A DNA stretch of 64,000 bases, from NCBI RefSeq assembly GCF_021648825.1, contig NZ_JAKJHS010000001.1, positions 1-64,000 of the forward strand, read 5' to 3'. The DNA is from Rhizobium halophilum. GTDB taxonomy: Bacteria; Pseudomonadota; Alphaproteobacteria; Rhizobiales; Rhizobiaceae. Below the pieces are notes generated by a model. That model made no database searches. It was not told the DNA's origin and was given only the letters and a program-made list of their open reading frames with translations. Positions 8,319 to 16,790 of the stretch are shown here, one piece after another (positions within the stretch are counted from its first letter, which is position 1; every line of letters begins with the position of its first letter). A program made the translations under genes and the position numbers.

Positions 8319-8420
8319 CTAATTGTAAACGGGCTCAGTGGTTGGCGGAATATACAGATCTGGGTCGCGCTGGGCGCAGCTGGCAAGCAAACACAGCGAA
8401 AACAACAAAACGAACTTCAC
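8319..8420 (-). CDS. Small lipoprotein, 33 aa (GTG start)
   Basis: GTG 8420 is preceded by GGAGG with five bases spacing. The product MKFVLLFSLCLLASCAQRDP has a lipobox (LLASC, modified Cys15) and a mature peptide of only 19 residues ending TTEPVYN. Tiny lipoproteins like this occur as lysis or entry-exclusion proteins in mobile elements and as stand-alone envelope peptides. None of these roles can be assigned here. It sits in DNA with no other gene on that strand for about 200 bases. Confidence 0.6.
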   Translation of the reverse strand: MKFVLLFSLCLLASCAQRDPDLYIPPTTEPVYN

Positions 8421-8698
8421 GAAAACCTCCGCTGTCTGGATGAGCAGGGGTTTAGCCGCTAGCCTTAAATTGATGTTCACGCTTCAACATATGGTCCGTT
8501 ATCGGAGTCCCGGAGGAATTCTGGAAACACGGCAATTTTATTTCCTTTCTAGAATTGTGGGACACATCGAGCATCACCGGCTTGCTTATCCTTTTTGCCG
8601 CTTTGTCCCACGCTTCAACCTAGACCTTAATTCCGTGCAAACTATTTCCGATGTGATATGTCCATGGACAAGTCGCAGACCCTCCGAGGATAGCCGTT

Positions 8699-9499
8699 GT
8701 GGGCGAAGGTGGAAAAATAACGCTAACGATCCACGGGCTCGCCGCTTTCCATGGCGAGGTCGACGGGGAAGTTTTCGCTGAGAAGTTCTCTGCTTTCATG
8801 AGAGGCCTTGCCTCTGCCGACGAGGCCGCAAATGGCGAGCGGCAACATAAGTTTATCCTCACCGACTTGAGGAAGAACACAGCTACTGCAGAGCTTCTAG
8901 AGCGACAAACCAAGACTTCAGACGATTCGTTCTCTGGGGTTGCGTTTTTCGTTGAAGGTGTCGAGGAAATCCGCGCTAACTCGCGCAAGGCTCGATCACT
9001 TCCCCTAAAGTTTGTAGAGAACGTGGTCGCCTTGAATAAAGGGGTTGGACGACGTTTTGAGGTGGGTGAGCTGAAACTGCCGCATCGCCCGCCGGTGATG
9101 CTCGATCAGTTCCTAGAAAGGCGCGCGAAACAAGTTCTGGAGGCAATCCGCAAGCAAGGAAGCGAGGTCGGCAGATTTGAGGGTGTAACCTTCGGATCTT
9201 TCGATGGGATGCTTCGTGCTGTCGATTATCAGAGAGAGACCAAGAGCGGTGTGATCTGGCTGACCGCCGGCGGACGACCACTTAAATGCAACATCACCGC
9301 CGTAAAGCTTGATGACATCACTGCCGCCTTGGAGAAACGCGCCATATTCTTCGGCGCCGCCCACTATGACGGGGTAAAGCCTCTTCCAGTGATGCTTGAT
9401 GTCACGCGGATCCGCGTCCTCGACAATGGAATGGGTCTGGCCCGCTGGCGAGGAGCATTCGATCTAGATAACGATGAGCAGACTTGGAGTGAGCATTGA
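8699..9499 (+). CDS. Unknown protein coupled to a PIN-domain nuclease, 266 aa
   Basis: GTG 8699 has CGAGGA about eight bases upstream. No named domain was recognised. The N-terminal half mixes short strands (GKITLTIHGLAAFHGEVDGE) and a helix-rich middle. The C-terminal part (about residues 155-250) reads as alternating strands (VTFGSFDGMLRAVDY, SGVIWLTAGGRPLKCNI, AIFFGAAHYDG, PVMLDVTRIRVL), a pattern compatible with a small beta-barrel of the OB type. The stop overlaps the PIN gene start (TTGA), so the two proteins are made together. The pairing suggests an antitoxin or a substrate-binding partner for the nuclease; this is inference. Confidence 0.7.
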   Translation: MGEGGKITLTIHGLAAFHGEVDGEVFAEKFSAFMRGLASADEAANGERQHKFILTDLRKNTATAELLERQTKTSDDSFSGVAFFVEGVEEIRANSRKARSLPLKFVENVVALNKGVGRRFEVGELKLPHRPPVMLDQFLERRAKQVLEAIRKQGSEVGRFEGVTFGSFDGMLRAVDYQRETKSGVIWLTAGGRPLKCNITAVKLDDITAALEKRAIFFGAAHYDGVKPLPVMLDVTRIRVLDNGMGLARWRGAFDLDNDEQTWSEH

Positions 9500-10065
9500 G
9501 TTCCCCAGCATCGTACTACTGGGACACCTGCGTCTTCATCGCGCACCTGAACGATGAGCGATCCAGCAAGGGGCAGATCATAGATCACATCAGCCAGCAC
9601 CTGAAGGACGCCCAAGCAGGCAGGACAAAAATCTATAGCTCGAGCATTACGATCGCTGAGATAACTCAGAAATCCCTCGTGGCAGCAGGCATCGGTACCT
9701 TCGATGATTTTCTTCGGGACTTTGGTGGATCAGTGATCCCGATCAGCCCAGATCCTGAGATGATGGCCTTAGCATCTCATCTTCGCAGCCTACTTTATTC
9801 CGACGGCACGACGTTCAGAAAGCTCGCCACACCCGACGCTATCCATCTCGCGACCGCAATCATGTTACCCGAAACGTACGGTGTCACACTAAACGAGTTT
9901 CATACCTTCGACGAAGGGAAACGACGAGGTGCCGGCGACAAGGGTCTCCCGCTGATCGGGATGGAGCATTGGATCGAGGATTGTAAAGATGATCCTTGGA
10001 TCAAGAAGGCATTATCCTTGGCGCGGAAGAGACCAGAGCATCCTACTCCTGAACTTCTTATTTGA
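9496..10065 (+). CDS. PIN-domain ribonuclease (VapC-like), 189 aa
   Basis: TTG start overlapping the stop of the upstream gene. The PIN acidic residues are visible in order: Asp10 in YYWDTCVFI, Glu55 in SITIAEIT, Asp114 in ATPDAIHLAT and Asp139 in FHTFDE. PIN proteins cut RNA using Mg2+ held by these acids; VapC toxins are the best-known members but are usually about 130 residues, so this one is long, with a C-terminal helical tail of about 40 residues. The partner gene is not a typical VapB (too long, no recognisable AbrB/RHH domain). It may be a new toxin-antitoxin type or an RNA-processing pair. Confidence 0.8.
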   Translation: MSSPASYYWDTCVFIAHLNDERSSKGQIIDHISQHLKDAQAGRTKIYSSSITIAEITQKSLVAAGIGTFDDFLRDFGGSVIPISPDPEMMALASHLRSLLYSDGTTFRKLATPDAIHLATAIMLPETYGVTLNEFHTFDEGKRRGAGDKGLPLIGMEHWIEDCKDDPWIKKALSLARKRPEHPTPELLI

Positions 10066-10131
10066 CGTCCAGGCAATGGGACTGGGATGAGGCCTACTTG
10101 TCGATCGCCACGCTCCACCTAATTTGCAGCT

Positions 10132-10359
10132 ATGCCCGCACGCTTCATCCACGTCAGCTTCACGTCTCCAGCGGGCTCGGTCGAACGAACAATGACGGTC
10201 GAGGAGACCCTTAATCTGATGGCGAGACACGCACCTATCCCAGAGCTGCTGGAAGCCCTAATCTTCCTGGAAATGGATCGAATGGCGGAGGGGCATTATC
10301 AGGGAGCAAACTGGTCGATCACCTGCCGCGCCGTGGACGTACCACCGACCACACACTAG
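10132..10359 (+). CDS. Hypothetical protein, 75 aa
   Basis: A short ORF (MPARFIHVSFTSPAGSVERT...) with an acidic helical middle (EETLNLMARHAPIPELLEALIFLEMD). Its 3' end overlaps the end of the convergent ligD remnant by a few bases. It follows the PIN gene by 66 bases in the same direction and could be part of that unit. No family was recognised. Confidence 0.4.
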   Translation: MPARFIHVSFTSPAGSVERTMTVEETLNLMARHAPIPELLEALIFLEMDRMAEGHYQGANWSITCRAVDVPPTTH

Positions 10360-11007
10360 TCAGGCAGCCGGTAAACCTCCGACCAGTCCTCTTCTTCGCG
10401 CAGCCCCTTAACGATGCATGGCGCAGCGTGCCTGTGTGCGTCCAGGCCCGGAATTCAATTTCTGCTACGAGTGATGGCTCCGTCATCACCAGGTTCTTCC
10501 CCGGCACGCTTACAACCGGTATCCTCGTCTTGAGCTTGTCGAGCTGCTTTATTAGCCGCCGCGCCTCATCGTGCTTGAAGCCGGTCCCAACACTGCCGAC
10601 GTACTGCCAGCCGTCCCGATAGCGGGCGGCCAGCAACAGGCTCGCGATCGCTCCGGGCAATGCGGTCGAAGGCTCGTAGCCGACGATGGCGAAGGTGTCG
10701 CTTTGGACGCACTTGATCTTCGGCCAGTCGCCGGTCCGTCCCGATCTGTACGGCCGCTCGCGGTGCTTGGCGATAATCCCTTCGAGGTCATGCGCGCAGG
10801 CATGCCGGAGCAGCTCGTCAGGATCCTCGTCGAACTCCTCCGAAACCCGGATGCCGCCCTGGCTGGCGGCAAGCATGTCCTCAAGAATCCGCCGGCGCGC
10901 CGCGTATTCAATCTTTGTCAGGTCGTGGCCGCCCAAGTAGAGCAGATCGAACGCCAAAAGGATCGCATTCCCCGTGGCCAGCTTGCCGGGGCCGCGTCCG
11001 CTGAGCC
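10356..11007 (-). pseudogene. ligD: DNA ligase D, 3' remnant
   Basis: Reading from about 11007 down, the product matches the ligase half of LigD: LAFDLLYLGGHDLTKI, LEGIIAKHRERPYRSGR (adenylation-domain motifs), WPKIKCVQSDTFAIVGYEPS and the OB-fold part YRDGWQYVGSVGTGF. The nucleotidyl-lysine region and all N-terminal domains are absent; the 5' side is cut at 11007 by the repeat at 11008-11284. Near 10412 the frame slips and the true ending (EEEDWSEVYRLPD, stop at 10356-10358) continues in another frame. LigD works with Ku in non-homologous end joining; this copy is dead. Confidence 0.88.
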
Positions 11008-11284
11008 TGTCATGACGGCTGCCGCTTTGAGGAGAGCAAGAGAACCACGTCATCCGGCGGGCGATCCAACGGGCCAGGAACAATGCGGCCGTCAGGCCGC
11101 ACACGAAACAATGAAGAGTATCGGAGCTTTCAGCATAGCGCCGGCCGCAGGACGGGAAAGCGGGAATTCTCGACACGGCTCGGCTGGAAAAAGGGCAGCC
11201 GCAGGAGCCTTAGCATAGCGACGCCCTAGCGGAAGGCGGGACCGACTGCCCCCGGCTGAGCCGTTCCGTCTGGCTGACCTTCGT
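11008..11284. repeat. ~275-bp repeat, copy 2 (fused to ligD remnant)
   Basis: Second copy of the repeat at 1199-1473, same orientation, starting tgtcatgacggctgcc. The join with ligD at about 11007 is abrupt. In frame with its first ATG (11012) it is open to 11218, giving an Arg/Ala-rich ORF that starts like the small ORF after the winged-helix gene. Confidence 0.85.
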
Positions 11285-11402
11285 CAGTTCCATCGCCCGG
11301 CATCAGCTCGACTACGCGGACTTTGGCGGATGAACGCCGAACAGGAGGAAGTCGGACGATAATTTGCGGCGCCTCGTCCTCGGGGAACATTGATCTGGCT
11401 CG

Positions 11403-11680
11403 TCATGAAGCTGCCCGCTTGTCCCGCCGGCCCAGGCGCTGAGCAGGTAATCCACCTCGGTGCGTGCGCTCGGCGTTGGAGGTGATCGCGCCGCGCCGCT
11501 TGAGCACGTGCGTGCGCAGGGTAGCCCGATGCCGAGTTGCTGTTCGTAGCGAATCAGCGGCAGGTGGGCATCGAACAGGTCGTGCGCCTCGTCCCGCCTG
11601 CTCTCGGCGAACAAGTTGACGAGCTAGACCAGAATGTCCGGGAAGCCAACGGCTGCAGCAAGCGAAGCAATCAATTCTAT
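11403..11680 (-). pseudogene. Dihydrodipicolinate synthase (DapA)-family gene, 3' remnant
   Basis: The last ~95 residues of a DapA-family aldolase/lyase can be read across two frames: AAVGFPDILV, an in-frame stop, LVNLFAESRRDEAHDLFD, HLPLIRYEQQ, then VLKRRGAI and AEVDYLL-like pieces. The Schiff-base lysine region is not present. An in-frame TAG near 11625 and at least two frameshifts make it a clear relic. It abuts the 3' end of the RraA-family gene, marking the right limit of the decayed zone. Confidence 0.75.
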
Positions 11681-12324
11681 GAGACAAGTCGGGAAAGTCC
11701 TAGCAGATCAAGCGTGAGTCTGCCTCGGCGAATTGCCTGGCGCAGGTCGGCTTCTGCGGCCATCCGAGCAATGGCCGCTTGGTGGATAACAGCTAAATCG
11801 ACGGCAGGCAGGATCACGACGCCGTCGGCGTCGCCGATCACGATGTCGCCGCGCCGGATCTCGATCCCGCCGATCGTCACCGGCTCGCCCACCCTTCCGG
11901 GGTCCCGTTTGATCGTTCCCCGGATGGAGCAGCCGCGCGCAAACACCGGAAATCCCATCTCGATCAGGCTTTCGCTGTCACGGACCCCGCCGTCGATCAC
12001 CAGTCCCCGGATCCCCCGAACCTTGGCGGCGAGCGCGAGAATGTCGCCGAAGGGTCCGTGGGACAGCGACCCGCCATTCTCCACCACCAGCACGTCTCCC
12101 GGCTGTCCCTCGGCGATCGCCCGGTGCAGCGCGAGATTGTCGTCGGCGGGTGCCGAAACGGGCATCGCCCTTCCCCACAGTTTCATCCTCCTGTCGAGCG
12201 GCGCGATGGCTCCCGGCAGGGCGCCGATCCGCCCCGCCGCCTCGTGAAGTGTGGCCGTGCCAAAGCCGGCCACCTCTTCCAGGAGCGCGGGCGAAACGGG
12301 CGCAGGATCGCTGTCCCCACCCAC
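11677..12324 (-). CDS. RraA/HMG-aldolase family protein, 215 aa
   Basis: The whole length matches the RraA/DlpA-type fold: substrate- and metal-site stretches GDVLVVENGG, GLVIDGGVRDSESL and GDIVIGDADGVVILP are present. Family members with divalent metal split 4-hydroxy-4-methyl-2-oxoglutarate or 4-carboxy-4-hydroxy-2-oxoadipate to pyruvate plus an oxoacid, or decarboxylate oxaloacetate; RNase E inhibitor RraA is a relative. The catabolic setting favours an aldolase. The start is GTG 12324, three bases after the stop of the upstream FAH-family gene, so the two form an operon. Exact substrate unknown. Confidence 0.82.
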   Translation of the reverse strand: MGGDSDPAPVSPALLEEVAGFGTATLHEAAGRIGALPGAIAPLDRRMKLWGRAMPVSAPADDNLALHRAIAEGQPGDVLVVENGGSLSHGPFGDILALAAKVRGIRGLVIDGGVRDSESLIEMGFPVFARGCSIRGTIKRDPGRVGEPVTIGGIEIRRGDIVIGDADGVVILPAVDLAVIHQAAIARMAAEADLRQAIRRGRLTLDLLGLSRLVS

Positions 12325-12327
12325 GGG

Positions 12328-13014
12328 TCAGGCCGCCGGACCGATTGTCACTTCCAGCGGCGACAGGCCCTCGAACGTCGCCACCAGCTTGTCGCCCGGC
12401 ACCACCGGACCAACTCCATGGGGCGTGCCGGTCAGGATTATGTCGCCGGGATGCAGTTCGAAGAACTCCGAAAGGCGGGCGATGATTTCCGGAATGCGCC
12501 AGATCAGCAGCGATACGTCGGATTCCTGTACGGTCTTACCGTTTACCGTAAGCTTGATCCTTCCCTTGTCAATGATGCCGGTTTGGGAGGCCGGCGTGAT
12601 TGCCCCTACGGGGAAGGAATTGTCGAAGGACTTGGCGATTTCCCACGGCAGTCCGCCGCCCTGAATGTCGCGGCGCGTCATGTCGAGGCCGACCCCATAG
12701 CCCCAGATATGCGACTGCGCGTCCGCCTCCGAGATGTTGCGGCCGCCCTTACCCAGCGCCAGAACCAATTCCACCTCATGGTGGAAGTCGGCAGTCTTGG
12801 TGGGATAAGGGATGGTCGCACCGCTGTTGACCACGGCATCGGTCGGCTTCTGAAAGAACAGGGGCGGATCGCGATCCGCATCCCCACCCATCTCCTCCAC
12901 ATGGGCAACGTAGTTTCGGCCGATGCAGTAGATGCGGCGCACGGGAAAGCTTTGGTCGCTGCCGACAACGGGAATGATGGCGGGCTTGGGGGCGTCGATG
13001 ACGTAGCTGCTCAT
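12328..13014 (-). CDS. Fumarylacetoacetate hydrolase-family protein (acylpyruvase type), 228 aa
   Basis: FAH-fold signatures are present: YCIGRNYVAHVEE, PLFFQKPTDAV, metal-binding FHHEVELVLALG, GYGVGLDMTRRD, and ILTGTPHGVGPV near the end. The length and layout match the short FAHD1/YcgM group, which hydrolyse acylpyruvates or decarboxylate oxaloacetate. With the RraA-type enzyme it would release central metabolites from a ring-cleavage or keto-diacid intermediate. ATG 13014 is preceded by CGAGGAGGAGAAA, a strong ribosome site. It faces the NitT/TauT transporter across a 255-bp divergent region. Confidence 0.85.
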   Translation of the reverse strand: MSSYVIDAPKPAIIPVVGSDQSFPVRRIYCIGRNYVAHVEEMGGDADRDPPLFFQKPTDAVVNSGATIPYPTKTADFHHEVELVLALGKGGRNISEADAQSHIWGYGVGLDMTRRDIQGGGLPWEIAKSFDNSFPVGAITPASQTGIIDKGRIKLTVNGKTVQESDVSLLIWRIPEIIARLSEFFELHPGDIILTGTPHGVGPVVPGDKLVATFEGLSPLEVTIGPAA

Positions 13015-13096
13015 TCGGGTGTTTCTCCTCCTCGAGTGTCATTGGCCGAACCCGCCGCTCCTACCTGCCGACGGGCTGTCCATAACGGAACTTACC

Positions 13097-13130
13097 ATGT
13101 ATGATCCTCTCCGCAATACGGATCATACAT
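13097..13130. promoter_or_regulatory. Perfect inverted repeat in the divergent promoter region (operator candidate)
   Basis: ATGTATGATCC (13097-13107) and GGATCATACAT (13120-13130) form an 11-base perfect inverted repeat with a 12-base spacer that itself has TCCG...CGGA symmetry. It lies between the divergent FAH and solute-binding-protein genes. The half-site TATGATC is of the kind bound by FCD-type GntR regulators, and one is encoded downstream at 16043. Assignment to that regulator is inference. Confidence 0.6.
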
Positions 13131-13269
13131 TATTCACGCGTTGACAGCGTATAAGATATCGCGCAAGCTTCGGAGGTCAGCGGAAGAGGAGCCGTCTGAC
13201 ACCGGCCGAACGGCCGGAGCCTCAAGGTCGGGAGCCTTGGGGGCATTGAACCACATAGGGAGGAAAGAG

Positions 13270-14277
13270 ATGAGTGGACTGAAGCGCATGGGCGTGGCCC
13301 TTCTGCTGGCGGTGAGCGCGTTTGCGCCCGCATCGGCAGAGGTCAAGGAACTGACGGTGGTCGTACCCAACCCCTCGGCGATCAACAACTACCCGCTCCA
13401 TGTCGCGGTGGGGGAAGGCTATTTTGAGGAAGAAGGCCTCAGCGTGAAGGTGGAGGCCGTCAACGGTTCCGCATCCGTGCTGCAGTTGCTCGCTTCGGGC
13501 CAGGGCGATATCGGCCAGCCGGGTCCGGCACCCCTTCTGGCGGCGCGCGTCCGCGGCGAGGATATCGTCTTCATCTACAATCATTTCAGCCGCTCGGTCT
13601 TCGGCCTCGTCGTGCCGGAAGAGTCGCCCGCCCAGACACCGGCGGACCTAAAGGGCGCCACCATCGGCGTCGGCACGGCGGATGGCGCCGAGGTCGGCTT
13701 TACCCGCGGCATCATGACCGATCTCGGCCTCACTGAAGGCACCGACTACCAGTTCCTGGCGATTGGCGACGGTGGCACAGCTGTCGCGGCCTTCATCAAT
13801 AAGGAAGTCAGCGCCTATGCCGCAGCGGTGGCGGATGCGGCCATTATTTCCTCCCGCGGCATCCCGCTGCGCGAGATTACGCCTACCGCCTATCTCGACT
13901 ATTTCGGCAACGGTTGGGCGGTGACCCGTGCGTTTCTCGATGAGAACCCGCAGACCTTGGAAGGGTTCGGCCGGGCATTGGTGAAGGGAACGCGGTTCGG
14001 CCTCGACCCGGCAAATCGGGATGCGACGCTCAAGCACGTCGCCGCCGGAAATCCGCAGGAAAGCGAAGATCCCGCCTTTGCCGCAGCCTTGCTGACCGCG
14101 ATCCAGAGCAGAACCGTGCCCGTCGACCCGAAGGATCCTGTGGGTTTCATGCCGCCAGCCGCCTGGAAGAAGTGGGAGGAGAGCCTCGTGGCGAGCGGCG
14201 ACCTCGACAAGCCCATGGACGACTTGGAGGCAGCTTACACAAACAAGTTCATCGACGTCTGGAATGCGGCCAAGTAG
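13270..14277 (+). CDS. NitT/TauT-type ABC transporter substrate-binding protein, 335 aa
   Basis: ATG 13270 has AGGAAAGAG upstream and starts a clear signal peptide (MSGLKRMGVALLLAVSAFAP, cut after ASA). The mature protein has the NMT1/SsuA pattern: TVVVPNPSAINNYPLHVAVG, YFEEEGLSVKVEAVNG, LLASGQGDIGQPGPAPLLAA. Such periplasmic proteins bind sulfonates, nitrate, aromatic acids or thiamin precursors. It is first in a three-gene transporter operon, immediately followed by the ATPase. Ligand unknown; linked enzymes suggest a dicarboxylate-like or aromatic acid. Confidence 0.88.
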   Translation: MSGLKRMGVALLLAVSAFAPASAEVKELTVVVPNPSAINNYPLHVAVGEGYFEEEGLSVKVEAVNGSASVLQLLASGQGDIGQPGPAPLLAARVRGEDIVFIYNHFSRSVFGLVVPEESPAQTPADLKGATIGVGTADGAEVGFTRGIMTDLGLTEGTDYQFLAIGDGGTAVAAFINKEVSAYAAAVADAAIISSRGIPLREITPTAYLDYFGNGWAVTRAFLDENPQTLEGFGRALVKGTRFGLDPANRDATLKHVAAGNPQESEDPAFAAALLTAIQSRTVPVDPKDPVGFMPPAAWKKWEESLVASGDLDKPMDDLEAAYTNKFIDVWNAAK

Positions 14278-15099
14278 ATGATGCAGAACGCCAAACCTTT
14301 GGCGGAGCAAACGGTCGGGCACCACCTTGCCCGGCCGGTCTACCAACTCCGCAACGTCTCAAAGTCGTATGCGTTCGGTAAGATCCGGGCGCTTGATCCC
14401 GTCGATCTCGATCTGCGCGAGGGCTCTTTCTCTTCAGTGATCGGTCCTTCGGGCTGCGGCAAGTCCACGCTTCTGAAGATCATGGCTGGCGTCACCCCGC
14501 CCTCTGGGGGAAGCGTCATTCTCGACGGCAAACCGGTGCTCGGCGCGCGGCGTGAGATCGGGATGATGTATCAGCAGGCGACGCTGTTTCCCTGGATGAC
14601 TGTGCTTGACAACGTGCTTCTGCCGATCAGCATCCGCGATGGCAAGGCTGCCGCGAAGGCTCGCCACAACGATGCCCAGGCTCTCCTGGAACTGGTCGGG
14701 CTCAAGGGCTTTGAGAAGGTCTATCCACGGCAACTTTCCGGCGGTATGGCACAACGCACCTCGATCTGCCGCATGTTGATCACCGAACCGCAGGTCCTGC
14801 TTCTCGACGAGCCATTCTCCGCGCTAGATGAGCTTGCGCGCGACTTCATGAACATCGAACTGCAGCGCATCTGCCTTTCCCAAAACGCAACTGCGTTCCT
14901 GATCACCCACTCGATTCCGGAGGCGGTGCTGCTGTCGGACGACGTCTACATCATGTCGCCGCGCCCAGGCACGTTCCTTGAGGTCGTGCGAATTGAGCTG
15001 CCGCGGCCACGCACGCTGGAGATGATGACCACCGCCACGTTCGGTGAATATGTTCGCTACATCCGCAGCCGTCTCGACGAAGGAGGTGTAACCGCATGA
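14278..15099 (+). CDS. NitT/TauT-type ABC transporter ATP-binding protein, 273 aa
   Basis: The start codon follows the previous stop directly. ATPase motifs are complete: Walker A GPSGCGKST, Q-loop MMYQQATLFPW, signature LSGGMAQRTSICR (a Met replaces the usual Gln after LSGG), Walker B VLLLDEPFSALDE and the switch His in FLITHSIPEA. It overlaps the permease by four bases. It powers import of the ligand bound by the upstream periplasmic protein. Confidence 0.92.
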   Translation: MMQNAKPLAEQTVGHHLARPVYQLRNVSKSYAFGKIRALDPVDLDLREGSFSSVIGPSGCGKSTLLKIMAGVTPPSGGSVILDGKPVLGARREIGMMYQQATLFPWMTVLDNVLLPISIRDGKAAAKARHNDAQALLELVGLKGFEKVYPRQLSGGMAQRTSICRMLITEPQVLLLDEPFSALDELARDFMNIELQRICLSQNATAFLITHSIPEAVLLSDDVYIMSPRPGTFLEVVRIELPRPRTLEMMTTATFGEYVRYIRSRLDEGGVTA

Positions 15100-15995
15100 G
15101 ATCCGTTGATGCCGAAATGGCGCCTCAAGGCTTGGGGCGTCCGATCACGGTCGAGCAAGGCTCCTTTCCGGAAACAGTCTGGAGCGAACAGGTGGCGTGG
15201 ATCGACAAAATCCCCCGCGTCGTCGCCATGGCGGGGCTGCTCCTCACCGTCCTCCTGATCTGGTGGGCGGTCCATCATTTCGAGATCGTGTCGCGCATTA
15301 TCCTCCCCTCCCCTGCCGAGGTCGGCAGCGATATCATTCTCGTCGGCAGGAATATCCTGACCGGCAACTATATGTTAGCGGCGCTGTGGATGACCACCAA
15401 AGAAGTGTTGTGGGGCTTCGGCTTCGCCATCGCCATCGGCTTTTCTCTCGGCGTCCTGGTTGGTGAGACCTCCTTCGGCGAAAGGGCTGTTCTGCCCTAC
15501 CTCGTTGCCATCGACACGATGCCGAAAGTTGCTTTCGCTCCCCTATTTCTTGCTTGGCTTGGCTTCGGCATCGCCTCCAAGGTGGCTCTGGCGGCATTCA
15601 TCGCCACCTTCCCCATTGTTGTCGGAACGGCCGCAGGCCTCCATGCCGCCGATGAGAATGCCCGCATGCTGTTTCGCACGCTCGGCGCCAGCCGCTGGCA
15701 GACCTTGGTGCGAATGAAGATCCCCACCGGCCTGCCGCAGATCTTCACCGGCCTGAAAATCGGGGCGGTCGGTGTGATGGCCGGAGCGATTACCGCTGAA
15801 TTCCTGGGTGGAGGCAAGGGCTTTGGCGAATTGATCCGCGTTGCTGCTAGCCAGCTACAGACGCCTCGCGTCTTCTCCCTCATCCTTTATCTCAGCGTCC
15901 TCGGCTTCCTACTGTTCTGGTCGGTGGTATTGATTGAGCGCAAGCTGGTGTTTTGGCATCGCGCCTCCGTTACCGGGGTCGATGACCGCCGTTGA
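15096..15995 (+). CDS. NitT/TauT-type ABC transporter permease, 299 aa
   Basis: A hydrophilic N-terminus of about 40 residues precedes six or so membrane segments, beginning VVAMAGLLLTVLLIWWAVHH. The coupling motif to the ATPase is visible (EAA-like: LFRTLGASRWQTLVRMKIP), and the BPD domain includes IDTMPKVAFAPLFLAWLGFG. It overlaps the ATPase gene by four bases and completes the operon. Confidence 0.92.
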   Translation: MRSVDAEMAPQGLGRPITVEQGSFPETVWSEQVAWIDKIPRVVAMAGLLLTVLLIWWAVHHFEIVSRIILPSPAEVGSDIILVGRNILTGNYMLAALWMTTKEVLWGFGFAIAIGFSLGVLVGETSFGERAVLPYLVAIDTMPKVAFAPLFLAWLGFGIASKVALAAFIATFPIVVGTAAGLHAADENARMLFRTLGASRWQTLVRMKIPTGLPQIFTGLKIGAVGVMAGAITAEFLGGGKGFGELIRVAASQLQTPRVFSLILYLSVLGFLLFWSVVLIERKLVFWHRASVTGVDDRR

Positions 15996-16042
15996 CCATT
16001 TGAACCACCCAAACAACATTCGATGACAGTAATCGGTGCGTG

Positions 16043-16765
16043 ATGACAATCCAGCAAAGTTCACCTCGCCGCAACGCGCCGCGGCGAGTCGAGAAGGAAA
16101 CTGCGGCGACGGCCGTGTACCACGCCCTGAAGCGAGACATCGTGCGCGGCGTGCTAGAGCCCGGCCACAAGCTTCTCATCGACCAGATCGCCGAGCGCTA
16201 TTCCGCCGGCACTAACCCGGTGCGCGAGGCGCTCAACCGTCTTTCCTCAGAAAGATTGGTAGATCGGGAAGACCTGCGCGGTTTCTTCGTGCCGCCGATC
16301 TCGCTCGAGGATTTCCGTGACATCGTCAACACCCGCTGCTGGGTAGAGGGCAAGGCGCTTGCGGAATCAATCCGCAACCGTACTGAGGCCTGGGAGGACG
16401 CTGTGATCATAGCGACCCATCGCCTCCAGAACACGCCAATCCACTACTATGAGCATACCGAACCTGGCATGCCGGTACCGGACAACAGTCTCTGGGAAGA
16501 GCGTCATCGCATCTTTCACCGCGCCCTGATCGCCAACTGTGGCTCAAGGCACCTCCTGCGCTTTGCCGGCGAACTCATGCTACTTGGCGAGCGCTATCGC
16601 TTCATCTCGATGGCCAACAGTTATCCCCGCCGCCGTAGCGGAGAGGAGCATCAAGCCATCGTAGATGCCGCGTTGGCCGGTGACATCGATAGAGCGGTAG
16701 CGGCGCTTCAGAACCAATACCGCTTGACGTTGACCATCTACGAAGAAACCATGTCCGGCGCTTAG
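16043..16765 (+). CDS. GntR-family (FCD) transcriptional regulator, 240 aa
   Basis: N-terminal GntR winged helix (about residues 22-85: ALKRDIVRGVLEPGHKLLID, AGTNPVREALNRLSSERLV) and a C-terminal helical FCD domain with likely metal-binding His residues (HRIFHRALIANCG, EEHQAIVDAALAGD). FCD regulators usually repress catabolic genes and release DNA on binding an organic acid. ATG 16043 is preferred to GTG 16040. It likely controls the divergent locus through the inverted repeat at 13097-13130. Confidence 0.88.
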   Translation: MTIQQSSPRRNAPRRVEKETAATAVYHALKRDIVRGVLEPGHKLLIDQIAERYSAGTNPVREALNRLSSERLVDREDLRGFFVPPISLEDFRDIVNTRCWVEGKALAESIRNRTEAWEDAVIIATHRLQNTPIHYYEHTEPGMPVPDNSLWEERHRIFHRALIANCGSRHLLRFAGELMLLGERYRFISMANSYPRRRSGEEHQAIVDAALAGDIDRAVAALQNQYRLTLTIYEETMSGA

Positions 16766-16790
16766 GTCGCCTTTGGAGCGGCTCAGCATC

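Noticed and set aside
8338..8781. 147-aa plus-strand ORF
   Set aside because: It overlaps the small lipoprotein and the start of the PIN-pair partner, and its composition is not protein-like.
10571..11218. 215-aa plus-strand ORF across the ligD remnant and the repeat
   Set aside because: It is antisense to recognisable ligD sequence; only its last part, inside the repeat, might be relevant.
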